Assembly (NCBI GenBank): GCA_020633495.1
Contig: JACKDR010000001.1
Coordinates: 372,001 to 436,000 of the forward strand
From: Kofleriaceae bacterium
GTDB taxonomy: Bacteria; Myxococcota_A; Polyangia; Haliangiales; Haliangiaceae
Direction: 5' to 3'
Length of the DNA: 64,000 nt
Part shown: piece by piece, positions 1-10,895 of the stretch
Position numbering within the stretch: position 1 is the first letter of the stretch
Layout: each line of letters starts with the position of its first letter
Translations under genes and position numbers: made by a program
Notes under the pieces: model-generated
Seen by the model: the letters and a program-made list of their open reading frames with translations, nothing else
The model's database searches: none
Told to the model about the DNA's origin: nothing

Positions 1-1063
1 TGATCGGCCGCGTGATCCAGAACGCCATCAGCGACGCGATCCCCACCGACAGGCCGATGCCGACCAGGATCTCCCGCCACGGGACCTTCGACGGGTCGAC
101 GATGCTGGCCCGGCTGCGGGTGATGAACAGCTGGCCGACGACCTGGGGATCGAGGCCGACGTAGCCCTCGAGATCCTCGGCGTAGAAGTCGTGGTCGCCG
201 CTCTTGAGGCGCACGACCTTGCGGGTGTCCTCGCCGATCGTCACGGTCGCGAACCGCTCGGGCTGCATCGCCTTGCCCAGCTCGCCCCAGCTGTCGGCCG
301 GGAACGCCGACGCCAGCACGGTGGTGCCGGCGAGCAGCGTCGGCCGCATCCGCATGTCCTGGTTGTCGTCGCTCTGCTCGGCGTACTCGTCGAAGTAGCG
401 CTGCAGCTTGACGCCGATCAGCAGGCCGCCGACCACGGTCTCGCCGTCGGCGGCGTGGACCGGCAGCGCCGAGACCTGGTACGGCACGCCGCCGATGACG
501 ACGACCCGGTGGGCGAAGACGTTGCCGGCGCGGGCCTTGTCGACCGGCGCCAGCTCGGCGAGGTCGCCCTGCTTGATCGGCGAGCCCGGGATCGCCCAGA
601 CCAGGCGGTTGCCGGCGGTGAACGCCGCGAACAGATCGGGCTGCAGGCCGTTCTTCGAGGCCAGCCGGGTGTACATGCCCTGGACGATGCGCGCCGCGGC
701 GGCGAAGCGGTCGCCGGGCCGGGTCGGCGTGGCGGTGGCGCCCGCGCCGTCGGCCGCGGCCGCGCCGTCGCCGGCCGGGCCCGACGGCGGCTCCGGCGCC
801 GGGCCCGCGCCCGGCGCCGCGAGCGCGGCGGCCAGCGTCGGATCGTCGGCGAGGATCTCCAGCGTCCCGGTCATGCCGCGGCCGACCCGCTCCTGGTAGC
901 CCAGGTAGCGGCGCTCGTGCTTGGCCAGCCAGTTGCCCCGGGCGCGGTAGCGGGTCTCGCTCTGCAGCCACAGCGTGCCGCCGGCGATCAGCAGCGCGGC
1001 CAGGGTCAGGCAGGCGACCAGGAACTTGAAGAACATGGGGAAGCGGAGCTTCCGCTTGCTCAT
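1..1063 (-). CDS. Membrane sensor protein with periplasmic domain and HAMP-like start (partial)
   Basis: Partial at the window edge. From the ATG at 1063 the protein opens with a basic n-region (MSKRKLRF) and a membrane helix (residues about 12-30). A periplasmic segment of roughly 280 residues follows, with an Ala/Pro/Gly-rich stretch near residues 75-105. A second helix near residues 330-350 ends in ITRP, the usual entry into a HAMP linker. This is the topology of a single-cache sensor or methyl-accepting-type receptor; the output domain lies outside the window. The ATG overlaps the stop of the upstream cheW-like gene (ATGA), so translation is probably coupled. Its place after CheW and an adenylate cyclase suggests a signalling operon. 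The cache assignment is inference from topology, not a clear motif match. Confidence 0.7.
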   Translation of the reverse strand, partial: MSKRKLRFPMFFKFLVACLTLAALLIAGGTLWLQSETRYRARGNWLAKHERRYLGYQERVGRGMTGTLEILADDPTLAAALAAPGAGPAPEPPSGPAGDGAAAADGAGATATPTRPGDRFAAAARIVQGMYTRLASKNGLQPDLFAAFTAGNRLVWAIPGSPIKQGDLAELAPVDKARAGNVFAHRVVVIGGVPYQVSALPVHAADGETVVGGLLIGVKLQRYFDEYAEQSDDNQDMRMRPTLLAGTTVLASAFPADSWGELGKAMQPERFATVTIGEDTRKVVRLKSGDHDFYAEDLEGYVGLDPQVVGQLFITRSRASIVDPSKVPWREILVGIGLSVGIASLMAFWITRPI

Positions 1064-1551
1064 GGCGATGCACCTTCCTCTCGGGCCAGGGCGCCGAGAC
1101 GTTGCGACGAGAACAGGGCGTCGCCGTCGAGCACGCGCACGGTGCCGGTCGGCGTGGCGATCACGCCGGCGAGCAGGCTCGCGACCTCGGGCGCCAGGTT
1201 GGCGGGCGCGGCCTCGACGGCGTCGGCGTCGACGGTGCGCAGCTCGCGCAGGCGCTCGACCAGGATGCCGACGACCCGGGCGCCGTGCTCGACGACGACG
1301 AGCCGGCCGTCGTCGCCGGGGACGGTCCGGGGCAGGCCGAGCAGGACCCCGAGGTCGACCGCCGGCACGATGTCGCCGCGCAGGCTGAAGATGCCGGCCA
1401 GCCACGGCGGGCTCAGGAACACCCGCGTGATGGGCCGCAGGGTCAGGGTCTCGCGGACGTCCTCGATCGGGAGCGCGAGCTCCTGGCCGCGCAGCTCGAA
1501 GCAGACCAGGCGCAGCGAGCCCGAGGCGACACCGGTGGAGCCCTCGACCAT
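1060..1551 (-). CDS. cheW: CheW-like chemotaxis coupling protein
   Basis: 163 aa, about the usual CheW length. The sequence follows the CheW SH3-like double barrel: an N-terminal strand with FELRGQELALPI, then the VRE segment, a proline before RVFLSPPWLAGIFSLRGDI (the typical P-x-W/L-x-G-I-x-x-L-R-G signature), PAVDLGVLLGL, and a closing segment with VIATPTGTVRVLDG. CheW couples receptors to the histidine kinase CheA. No CheA is visible here, so it may work with the downstream membrane sensor or with a distant array. ATG at 1551 was chosen because the longer in-frame extension is Arg-rich shadow sequence antisense to nothing plausible. It lies 11 bp after the cyclase gene and overlaps the next gene by 4 bp. 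Confidence 0.85.
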   Translation of the reverse strand: MVEGSTGVASGSLRLVCFELRGQELALPIEDVRETLTLRPITRVFLSPPWLAGIFSLRGDIVPAVDLGVLLGLPRTVPGDDGRLVVVEHGARVVGILVERLRELRTVDADAVEAAPANLAPEVASLLAGVIATPTGTVRVLDGDALFSSQRLGALAREEGASP

Positions 1552-1562
1552 GCGCCCCGAGG

Positions 1563-3479
1563 CTATCCCGGCTCGCGCAGCACCGTCCAGCGGCGCGCCC
1601 GGACGGTTTCGACGAGGCCCTTGACGTCGAGATCGACGTCCTCGAGCGCCGCGCCCTGCCCGGCCAGCCACGCCGCCACCCCGGGGGCGGCCAGCGTGGC
1701 CTCGCTGACAGCCACCTGCCAGGCCTCGGCGGCGGCCTGCAGCTTGGCGGCCACGTTGACGGCGTTGCCGAAGTAGTCGATCGCGGCGTTGAGGCGGACC
1801 GCGATGCACGGGCCGGTGTTGATCGAGATGCGCAGCCGGATCGCGGCGGCGCCGCGGCCGGGCGGGAACGCGGCGTGGATCGCGGCGGCGGCCCGGACCG
1901 CGTCGAGCGGATCGTTGAACGCGCCCATCGCGGCGTCGCCGATGGTCTTGACGACGGCGCCGCGGTGGGCGCCGATGATGCGGAAGACCTCGTCGAAGTG
2001 GCGCTTGACCTCGACGAACGCGGCCGGATCGCCGCGCTCGGCGTACATCGCGGTCGAGCCGACGACGTCGGTGAACAGGATCGTCTGCTCGCCGACCGCG
2101 AGCTGGATGTCGGTGCCGAGGTACTCCTCCGAGAACAGGTCGCGGAAGTCCTGGAAGCTGAGCAGCCGCCCCGGGCGCAGCGCGACGTCGAGGGCGGCCG
2201 CGGCCTCGATCGCGAAGGTGTGGGCCTCGCCGGCCGGGTTCTCGAGGCGCAGCCGACCGCGCGGCGCCACCGCGAGCCGCGCCGGCGGCCCGTCGGCCGA
2301 CCACCGGGCCTCGCCGTCGCCGTCGGGGCCGACCTCGAGCGCGCCGTGGGCGGTGGCGCCCCGCAGGCGGATCCGGTAGCGGCCGGCCTCGTCGGGGACG
2401 TCGACGTCGACCGCGGCGCCGGCGGCGACCGCCTGCTGCAGCACGATGTGCGGCTTGTTGGCGGGCTCGGCGCTGCAGTAGGTGCGGCGCTCGATCGTCC
2501 GGATCGACGGGTGGACGTGGAACGAGATCTCGACGGTGTCGTCGGCGTCGGTGCCGAACTCGATGCCGCAGGCGGCGCACGCGCCGCGGCCGGGCAGCTC
2601 GCCGAGCCGGGCCGTGGCGTCGCGGACGCCGCGGCAGTGCGGGCACACGACGTCCCAGGTCAGCTCGAGCATGCCGGCGCGGGTCGCGTGCAGGCACGCC
2701 CGCAGGACGTCGTCCTCGTCGAGGCCCCAGGCGCGCGCCCGCTCGCGCGACCGGATCCGCTCGAGGTCGAGGTCGTCGGCGGTGCGGACCCAGTCGACGA
2801 GCCGGCGGACGGTCGTGGCGTCGACGCCGTCGGCGACCAGCTGGTCGCCGAGGCGCGCCAGCCGGGCCGCGGCCGCCGCCGGCAGCGCCGGCGCCGGCGG
2901 GTGGTACAACGCGACCGCGTCGAGGCCGGCGCGGGCGGCGTCGGCGCGGGCGACCTCGGCGGCGAGGCAGGGCACGACCCGGCGGTAGGCGCGCCCCATC
3001 TTCGCGAACGACAGCCGGATCGGCAGCTCGAGGATGCGGGCCCGCGACACCACGCCCCAGTAGACGTGCAGCCGGGTACCGGCGCCGCGGGGCTCGAGCA
3101 GATGGACGCCGTACAGCGCGCGCATGCCGCCGCGCTGGTAGATGCGCGTCAGCTCGAACCAGCGCCCGGCGAGCCAGTTCCACGGCACCTCGAGCCACTC
3201 GTGCAGGACCCCGCCGTAGCGACCCCGGCCCCACCGCTGGCCGTCGCGCTCGACGAACTGCATCGGCGGGTTGCCGAGCGCGCGGTTGAGCCGCGACACG
3301 TCGGAGATCAGCGGCCACAGCCGGTCCGGCGCCAGGTCGACGTCGACGTGCCACAGCCACTCGAGCCGCCGCGCGTCGGCGAACGCGGCCGGCCACGGGT
3401 GCGCCGCCAGCAGCGTCGCGACGTCCCAGGTCTCGCCCGGCACCAGCGCCCGCGCCGGGTCGCGGCCGTCGTCGGTCAC
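1563..3479 (-). CDS. Adenylate cyclase with N-terminal SRPBCC and DUF5939-like domains
   Basis: 638 aa. Residues about 40-180 look like an SRPBCC/START-type lipid-binding fold (LWHVDVDLAPDRLWPLISD). Residues about 190-440 match the DUF5939 region found before class III cyclases in myxobacteria, with a probable zinc ribbon (CPHCRG and CAACG). The C-terminal domain is a class III nucleotidyl cyclase: ILFTDVVGST carries the first metal-binding Asp, KTIGDAAM the second, and FGNAVNVAAKL the base and ribose positions. It should make cAMP from ATP in the cytoplasm. It heads a minus-strand operon with CheW and a membrane sensor. The start codon reads as GTG at 3479; upstream 3480-3647 holds no gene. 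Confidence 0.88.
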   Translation of the reverse strand: MTDDGRDPARALVPGETWDVATLLAAHPWPAAFADARRLEWLWHVDVDLAPDRLWPLISDVSRLNRALGNPPMQFVERDGQRWGRGRYGGVLHEWLEVPWNWLAGRWFELTRIYQRGGMRALYGVHLLEPRGAGTRLHVYWGVVSRARILELPIRLSFAKMGRAYRRVVPCLAAEVARADAARAGLDAVALYHPPAPALPAAAAARLARLGDQLVADGVDATTVRRLVDWVRTADDLDLERIRSRERARAWGLDEDDVLRACLHATRAGMLELTWDVVCPHCRGVRDATARLGELPGRGACAACGIEFGTDADDTVEISFHVHPSIRTIERRTYCSAEPANKPHIVLQQAVAAGAAVDVDVPDEAGRYRIRLRGATAHGALEVGPDGDGEARWSADGPPARLAVAPRGRLRLENPAGEAHTFAIEAAAALDVALRPGRLLSFQDFRDLFSEEYLGTDIQLAVGEQTILFTDVVGSTAMYAERGDPAAFVEVKRHFDEVFRIIGAHRGAVVKTIGDAAMGAFNDPLDAVRAAAAIHAAFPPGRGAAAIRLRISINTGPCIAVRLNAAIDYFGNAVNVAAKLQAAAEAWQVAVSEATLAAPGVAAWLAGQGAALEDVDLDVKGLVETVRARRWTVLREPG

Positions 3480-3647
3480 GCGGCCCCCCCGGGCGTCGCG
3501 GCCGTCGACGCGACGACGCGACCGCCGATCGGGACGCAGGTCACGGCGGCGATCGCCGCGGCGATCGCGATCCCGGGGCGGCGGAGGCCTACCACCCGAC
3601 GATCGTGCCCGATCCCGCGGCGCCGGGCCAGGGCCGGGCCGCCGCGA

Positions 3648-4828
3648 TCAGCGCGCCGGCGGCCAGCGCAGCGGGCCGTCGTCGTCGACGACGTGGGTGA
3701 CCCGGTGGGCCTCGTCGAGCGCGGGCACCGACCAGCGGCCGAGCATGCGGCCGATCGCCCGCGCCGGCACCGGCCGCGCGCGGTCGCGGTTGCGCGCCGG
3801 GTGCGCGTGCGCCGGCGCCTCGCAGTAGACCAGGTGGACCCGGGCCCGGTAGCCGCGCATCAGCCCGATCACCTTGGCCCGCAGCGACGCCGCCAGGTTG
3901 GTGGCGTTCCACGCGAACGGCGCGCCGGCGCGCAGGTGGACGCGCGCGGCCTCGCGCGCCGCCGCGATGACCTCGCCCTGGCCCTCGGTGGGCTCGACGT
4001 CGAGCTGGTCGCGCAGGTCGTCGAGCGACACCACCGGGCCGACGCCGTGCGCGGCCAGCCAGGTGTCCTTGCCCGACGCCGGCAGGCCGCACATGACGAC
4101 GACCTCGGCGGTGGTGTCGTCGTGGGCGGCGACGTCGGGGCGCCGCGCGCCCGGCCGCTCGGCCTCGAAGTACAGCACCCGCGCGTGGTCGTCGGCGAAC
4201 CGCAGCGGGGCGTCGACGCAGTCGAGGTCGCGGCACAGCTCGAGCCACAGCGCGGTGTGCTCGAGCATGCGGGCCTGATCGGCGGGGTCGGCGCAGCGCC
4301 GGCCCCGGGCGTCGGCCTCGGCGACCACCGCGAGCCAGCGGTGGCGCAGCCGCAGCGACAGCCGCGCCGCGGTGCGCTCGGCGTCGGCGGGCTCGCGGGT
4401 GATGCCGAAGAACGGGACCTGGTGCCAGCGGATCAGCGCGCAGACGTGCTCGCGGAGCCCGAACGGCACGCCGCGCCGCCACAGCGCCGCCCGCGCCATC
4501 GCCTCGCCGCGCCCCGAGTGGCCGCGCGAGGTCAGCCGGCCGTCGTCGTCGCGGCGGGTCGTCTGCGGCTTGCCGACGTCGTGCAGCAGCGCGGCGGCGA
4601 ACGTGACCGCGCGGCCGACGTCGTCGAGCGCGCGCCACGCCGGCAGCGCGACCAGGGCCTCGACGACCATCCGGGTGTGGGTCCAGACGTCGCCCTCGGC
4701 GTGGAACGTGGCGTCCTGCGGGGTCGCGGCCAGCGCGGCGACGCCGCCGAGGCCATCGTCGAGGAAGGCCTCGAGCCGCGACCACGGGATCGGCGCGCCC
4801 GGCGCCGGCGCCAGCGCGGCGAGGTCGG

Positions 4829-4832
<4 letters not shown>
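3648..4832 (-). CDS. HD-Pnk: HD-domain phosphoesterase fused to polynucleotide 5'-kinase
   Basis: 394 aa from the GTG at 4832, which overlaps the RNA ligase stop (GTGA). N-terminal half: HD phosphohydrolase with His52 (THTRM), His84-Asp85 (LLHDVGK), His105 (HSGRGE) and His137 (WHQVP). C-terminal half: P-loop kinase with GLPASGKD near residues 249-256, SLDDLRDQL, and NATN. This order matches the HD-Pnk family characterised from Runella slithyformis, in which the HD domain removes 2',3'-cyclic or 3'-phosphates and the kinase phosphorylates 5'-OH ends; homologues are often next to an ATP-dependent ligase. Here the ligase is directly upstream in the same operon, so the pair can in principle heal and seal broken RNA. 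The substrate is unknown. Confidence 0.88.
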
Positions 4833-5635
<803 letters not shown>

Positions 5636-5671
5636 GGGGCGAGGCGCGCGCGCGCGCGGGCGGCGCGGCGC

Positions 5672-6325
5672 CTAGCGTAGCGCGACCGCGACCAGGTGGC
5701 CGTGGACGCCGTCGATGGTGACGCGGCGAGCGCCGGCGGCGCGGAGCCCGGCCTCCAGGGTCGCCGCGGTGAACAGGTGCAGATGCTCGGGGTTGTCGTC
5801 GGCGTGCGACGGCACGGTCACGACCACCGCGCGGCGCGCCACCCGCACCGCCTCGGCCATCGCCGGCGCCGGATCGACCAGGTGCTCGAGGACCTCGAGC
5901 AGCGTGACGGCGTCGGCGGCGCCGTCGGCCAGGCCCAGCGCGGTGGCGTCCATGCGCGCGGCGGCGAGCCGCGCCACGCCGCCGCGCCGGACCGCCGCCA
6001 GGCCCTCGACCCGGTGGGGCAGGACGTCGAGCGCGAGGACGTCGAGCGCGACGAGCTCGTCGAGCAGCGGCCACAGGAAGGCGCCCCGGCCGGTGCCGAC
6101 GTCGACCAGCGCGGCGACGCCGAGGCCGCGCAGGATGCCGAGGACGCGGCGGACCCGCGGCAGCCCGGCGGTGCGCTTGAAGCGGTGCAGGCGTAGGCCG
6201 GCGGCGACGCCGGCGGCGAGCGCGGCGTCGTCGTCACCGAGGCCGTCGTCGCGCAGCGCGCCGCGGCAGTACGCGGCGGCGAGCCAGCGGTAGTGCGACG
6301 CGTCGTCGATCGAGGCCGCGGTCAC
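5672..6325 (-). CDS. Class I SAM-dependent methyltransferase
   Basis: 217 aa. Rossmann-type methyltransferase: motif I VDVGTGRGAF near residues 73-82, the acidic strand LALDVLP, and a motif IV-like LLEVLEHL that resembles the UbiE/COQ5 and Methyltransf_11 group. Later VVVTVPSHADDNPEHLHLF resembles the post-IV region of small-molecule methyltransferases. It lies 36 bp upstream of the RNA ligase on the same strand and is probably transcribed with the HD-Pnk/ligase pair. Whether it methylates RNA, like Hen1 in other bacterial repair operons, or something unrelated cannot be told: no RNA-binding or Hen1 zinc motif is visible. Confidence 0.8.
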   Translation of the reverse strand: MTAASIDDASHYRWLAAAYCRGALRDDGLGDDDAALAAGVAAGLRLHRFKRTAGLPRVRRVLGILRGLGVAALVDVGTGRGAFLWPLLDELVALDVLALDVLPHRVEGLAAVRRGGVARLAAARMDATALGLADGAADAVTLLEVLEHLVDPAPAMAEAVRVARRAVVVTVPSHADDNPEHLHLFTAATLEAGLRAAGARRVTIDGVHGHLVAVALR

Positions 6326-6343
6326 GACGCCCGCCGCCGGCGA

Positions 6344-7254
6344 TCAGAACGACCAGCCCGCGGTCGCGGTCGCGCCACCGGCGGTGGGGACGACGACGAC
6401 CCGCGGGGTCTCGGCGTGGTGCCGGCGCCCGATCAGGTACGCGGCGACGCCGCCGACGACGGCGACGCCGCCGACGACGTAGGCGATCGTCGCGTTGCGA
6501 TCCGCGGTCTGGCCCTTGTCCTCGAGCGCGACCGCGTCGGTGCCGACGCACGAGACCGCGCACAGCTCCTCGAGGTCGCCGGCGTAGCCGTGCGCCTTGC
6601 TCGACCAGTAGCCGCCGAGGCCGACGACCGCGACGCCGACGCCGGCGCTGACGAGGCCGCCGAGGCGGACGCCGCGGAGCTTGTCGGGGCCGCCGCCATC
6701 GACCGGCCCGGCGCCGATCGGGCCGCCGCCGCCGGTGGTGTCGCCGCCGCCGCCGGTGGTGTCGCCGCCGCCGCCGGTGGTGTCACCGCCGCCGCCGGTG
6801 GTGTCGCCGCCGCCGGTGGTGTCGCCGCCGCCGCCGGTGGTGTCGCCGCCGCCGCCGGTGGTGTCGGTGGTGCCGGTCGTGTCGCCGCCGCGCGCCGTGG
6901 CGCAGGTCGCCAGCTCGGAGATGAAGCGGTCGGCCTTGGCGCGGAACTGGCCATCGGGGGCCTCGCGCACGTAGCTCTTGTAGAAGGTGTGGGCGTTGCC
7001 GCAGTCGCCGGCCAGCCGGTAGGCCTGGGCGATGTTCCACAGCAGCAGCGGCTCGGGCACCAGCTTGTACGCCTCCTTGTAGGCGTCGATCGCCGCGGCG
7101 TACTCGGCGAGGTTGTAGTGCCGCGTGCCCTCGTCGACCAGCGCGCCAGCGCGCTGCTCGTCGGTGGCGGTCGGCTGGGCGCGCGCCGACGACGGCGCCA
7201 GCGCCAGGGCGGCCGCGGCGACCGCGGCGGCGACGAGGGAGTGCTTGAGCGACG

Positions 7255-7258
<4 letters not shown>
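6344..7258 (-). CDS. Secreted TPR-like protein with Gly/Thr repeat linker and C-terminal membrane helices
   Basis: 304 aa from a GTG at 7258 that overlaps the kinase stop (GTGA), with GGAGA just upstream. Signal peptide with AAAAALALAPSSARAQ, then one to two TPR-like helices (residues about 30-110: YNLAEYAAAIDAYKEAYKL, LLWNIAQAYRLAGDCGNAHTFYKS). A low-complexity linker of (DTTGGGG)n follows, encoded by seven near-identical 21-bp units. The C-terminus has two hydrophobic helices (GGLVSAGVGVAVVGLGGYW and YVVGGVAVVGGVAAYLIG) and a short tail. This arrangement often follows PEGA kinases in myxobacterial genomes. No enzymatic motif is seen; a role as a membrane-anchored partner of the kinase is inferred only from the overlap. 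Confidence 0.75.
6722..6867. repeat. Tandem 21-bp repeats encoding DTTGGGG
   Basis: About seven direct copies of a 21-bp unit (ccgccgccgccggtggtgtcg on the plus strand), one shortened to 18 bp and one with tca for tcg. They lie inside the coding sequence of the TPR-like protein and keep its frame. Copy number could vary by slippage and lengthen or shorten the linker. There are no spacers, so this is not a CRISPR array. Confidence 0.85.
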
Positions 7259-9036
<1,778 letters not shown>

Positions 9037-9177
9037 CGTGCCGCATTGTGACACCCCGGAGCGCCCCGCGGCCAGCGCTCTGACCTGGCAGGGTGTGATC
9101 GGCCGTACCGTCCTTGACGCGGCCGCCCGATCTGGGGCCTGCTACTGCGACATCTGTTCGAGGGGGAATCCAGCTAC

Positions 9178-9609
9178 ATGTCGATCGACCGCAAGAAGTT
9201 CCTGATGCTGGCCATGTCGATGGGGGTCAGCACGGGTGCCTGTGTAGTCCCGGCGCCTACCAGCACCAGCACCGGCCCGAGCAACACCACCGATCCCAGC
9301 GCGACGCCGCCCGGCCCGACCGACGAGGCGATGGTCGCCCCGGCCGACGAGTGCACCGACTGGGACGCCACCGGCGAGTGCGTCGGCTGGGCCAGCCAGG
9401 GCATGTACCCGCAGGACGAGTGCGTCAACTGGGACGCCACCGGCGAGTGCGTCGGCTGGGCCTCCGACGGCATGTACCCGCCCGACGAGTGCGTCAACTG
9501 GGACGCCACCGGCGAGTGCGTCGGCTGGGCCTCCGACGGCATGTACGGCCCGTCCGAGTGCGTCGGCTGGGACGCCACAGGCGAGTGCATCGACTGGGCC
9601 GGGGACTGA
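9178..9609 (+). CDS. Small secreted Cys/Trp tandem-repeat protein
   Basis: 143 aa. The N-terminus MSIDRKKFLMLAMSMGV is a possible Tat-like or Sec signal, and a Cys follows at STGAC (a weak lipobox), so it may be a lipoprotein. A Thr/Ser/Pro linker (about 25-55) leads into three full 23-residue repeats and one partial, each with DEC-x2-WDATGEC-VGWAS-x-GMYP. Each repeat carries two Cys eight residues apart and two Trp, which would suit disulfide-stapled hairpins outside the cell. I do not recognise a named family. A GAGGGGGAA sequence 8-16 bp before the ATG is a plausible ribosome site. It lies between a divergent kinase gene and a Mur ligase gene, without an obvious functional link. Confidence 0.72.
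   Translation: MSIDRKKFLMLAMSMGVSTGACVVPAPTSTSTGPSNTTDPSATPPGPTDEAMVAPADECTDWDATGECVGWASQGMYPQDECVNWDATGECVGWASDGMYPPDECVNWDATGECVGWASDGMYGPSECVGWDATGECIDWAGD
9346..9606 (+). repeat. 69-bp tandem repeats in the Cys/Trp repeat gene
   Basis: Units at 9346-9414, 9415-9483, 9484-9552 and partial 9553-9606. Units 2 and 3 are nearly identical at the DNA level, which points to recent duplication; units 1 and 4 have diverged at the edges. The frame is preserved throughout. Confidence 0.85.
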
Positions 9610-9631
9610 GGCACCACGGGGCCCGGGCCCG

Positions 9632-10852
9632 GTGACCGACGGCAAGGAGATGATGGCCCGGTTCGGGCGCGCCCACGGCGCGCTGCGGACCGCCGCGGTC
9701 ACCGGGACCAACGGCAAGACCACGACGACCACGATGATCCAGGCGATCGTCGCGGCCGCCGGCGAGCCGTCGGCGCGAGTCACGACCCTGGGCGCGTGGG
9801 TCGCCGGCGAGACGGTCGAGGCCGCGACCCCCAACGAGACCTTCCTGGCCGCGGTCGAGCGCGCGGTCGAGCGCGGGGTCAAGACCCTCGCGCTCGAGGT
9901 CACGTCGAAGGCGCTGGCCGGCGGCCTGGCCCGCCGCTGGCGCCCGCACGTCGCGGTCTTCACCAACCTCACCCGCGACCACCTCGATCTGCACGGCACC
10001 GTCGAGCACTACCTCGCGGCCAAGGCACAGCTGTTCCTCAACCTGCCCCGCGGCGGCGTCGCCGTGCTCAACGCCGACGACCCGGCGTCGACGCTGGTGC
10101 GCGAGGTCGTGCCGCCGGGCGCGACGGTGCGGACGTTCTCGCGCCGCGGCGCCGACGCCACGCTGTCGGCGATCGCGGTGACGACGTCGCCGCGCGGCAC
10201 CGAGCTCACGCTGGCGCCGTCGCGCCTCGGCGACGCGCTGGGCGGACGCCTCAGCCTGGCGGTCACCGGCGGCGTCCACGCCGCCAACGCGCTCGGCGCG
10301 GCGCTCGCCGCCGACGCCCTGGGCTACGGCGCCGACGCCATCCGCGACGGCCTGCGCGGCTTCACCGGCACCGCCGGGCGCTTCCAGATCATCGCCACCG
10401 CGCCCCTGGTGGTCGTCGACTACGCCCACACCCCCGACGGCCTCGACGGCACGCTGACCACCGCGCGCGAGCTGATCGCCGCCGCCGGGCGAGGCCGCGT
10501 CATCTGCGTCTTCGGCTGCGGCGGCGGTCGCGACCGCGGCAAGCGCCCCGAGATGGGCGCGATCGCCGACCGCCTCGCCGACGTCGTCGTCCTGACCAAC
10601 GACAACCCGCGCCACGAGGACCCCGCCGCGATCGCGGCCGAGATCCGCGCCGGGGTCCCGGCGCCCGCGGCGACCTGGCACCAGGAGCTCGACCGCGCCG
10701 CCGCGATCGAGCTCGCGCTGGCCGCCGCCGGCGCGGACGATCTGGTCGTCATCGCCGGCAAGGGCCACGAGGAGGACCAGGAGATCCGCGGCGTCAAGGT
10801 GCCGTTCAGCGACGTCGCGGTGGCGCGGGCGGTGCTGGCGCGGCGCGGCTGA
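9632..10852 (+). CDS. MurE-like Mur ligase lacking the N-terminal UDP-binding domain
   Basis: 406 aa, against about 490 for typical MurE. It begins almost at the ATP-binding domain: P-loop VTGTNGKTTT near residues 24-33, then NLTRDHLDLHGT, the Mur ligase His/Asp region, VVDYAHTPDGL, GCGGGRDRGKRPEMG, the DNPR signature (TNDNPRHEDP) associated with meso-diaminopimelate-adding MurE, and GKGHEE. The first domain, which holds the UDP-MurNAc part of the substrate in MurE, is missing, so it may act on another substrate or be a paralogue of the housekeeping enzyme. The start is GTG at 9632. ATG at 9650 or 9653 just after AAGGAG is possible but too close for a good spacing. Confidence 0.85.
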   Translation: MTDGKEMMARFGRAHGALRTAAVTGTNGKTTTTTMIQAIVAAAGEPSARVTTLGAWVAGETVEAATPNETFLAAVERAVERGVKTLALEVTSKALAGGLARRWRPHVAVFTNLTRDHLDLHGTVEHYLAAKAQLFLNLPRGGVAVLNADDPASTLVREVVPPGATVRTFSRRGADATLSAIAVTTSPRGTELTLAPSRLGDALGGRLSLAVTGGVHAANALGAALAADALGYGADAIRDGLRGFTGTAGRFQIIATAPLVVVDYAHTPDGLDGTLTTARELIAAAGRGRVICVFGCGGGRDRGKRPEMGAIADRLADVVVLTNDNPRHEDPAAIAAEIRAGVPAPAATWHQELDRAAAIELALAAAGADDLVVIAGKGHEEDQEIRGVKVPFSDVAVARAVLARRG

Positions 10853-10895
10853 CCGCGGCGCGGCGCGGCCGCGCGCCGCCGTGCTACCAACGGGC

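Noticed and set aside
5672..6325. Naming the methyltransferase Hen1
   Set aside because: The Hen1 metal-binding motif (ExxEHHH-like) is absent; only general class I methyltransferase motifs are visible.
6722..6867. CRISPR-like direct repeats
   Set aside because: Units are contiguous, 21 bp, without spacers, and encode an in-frame DTTGGGG linker.
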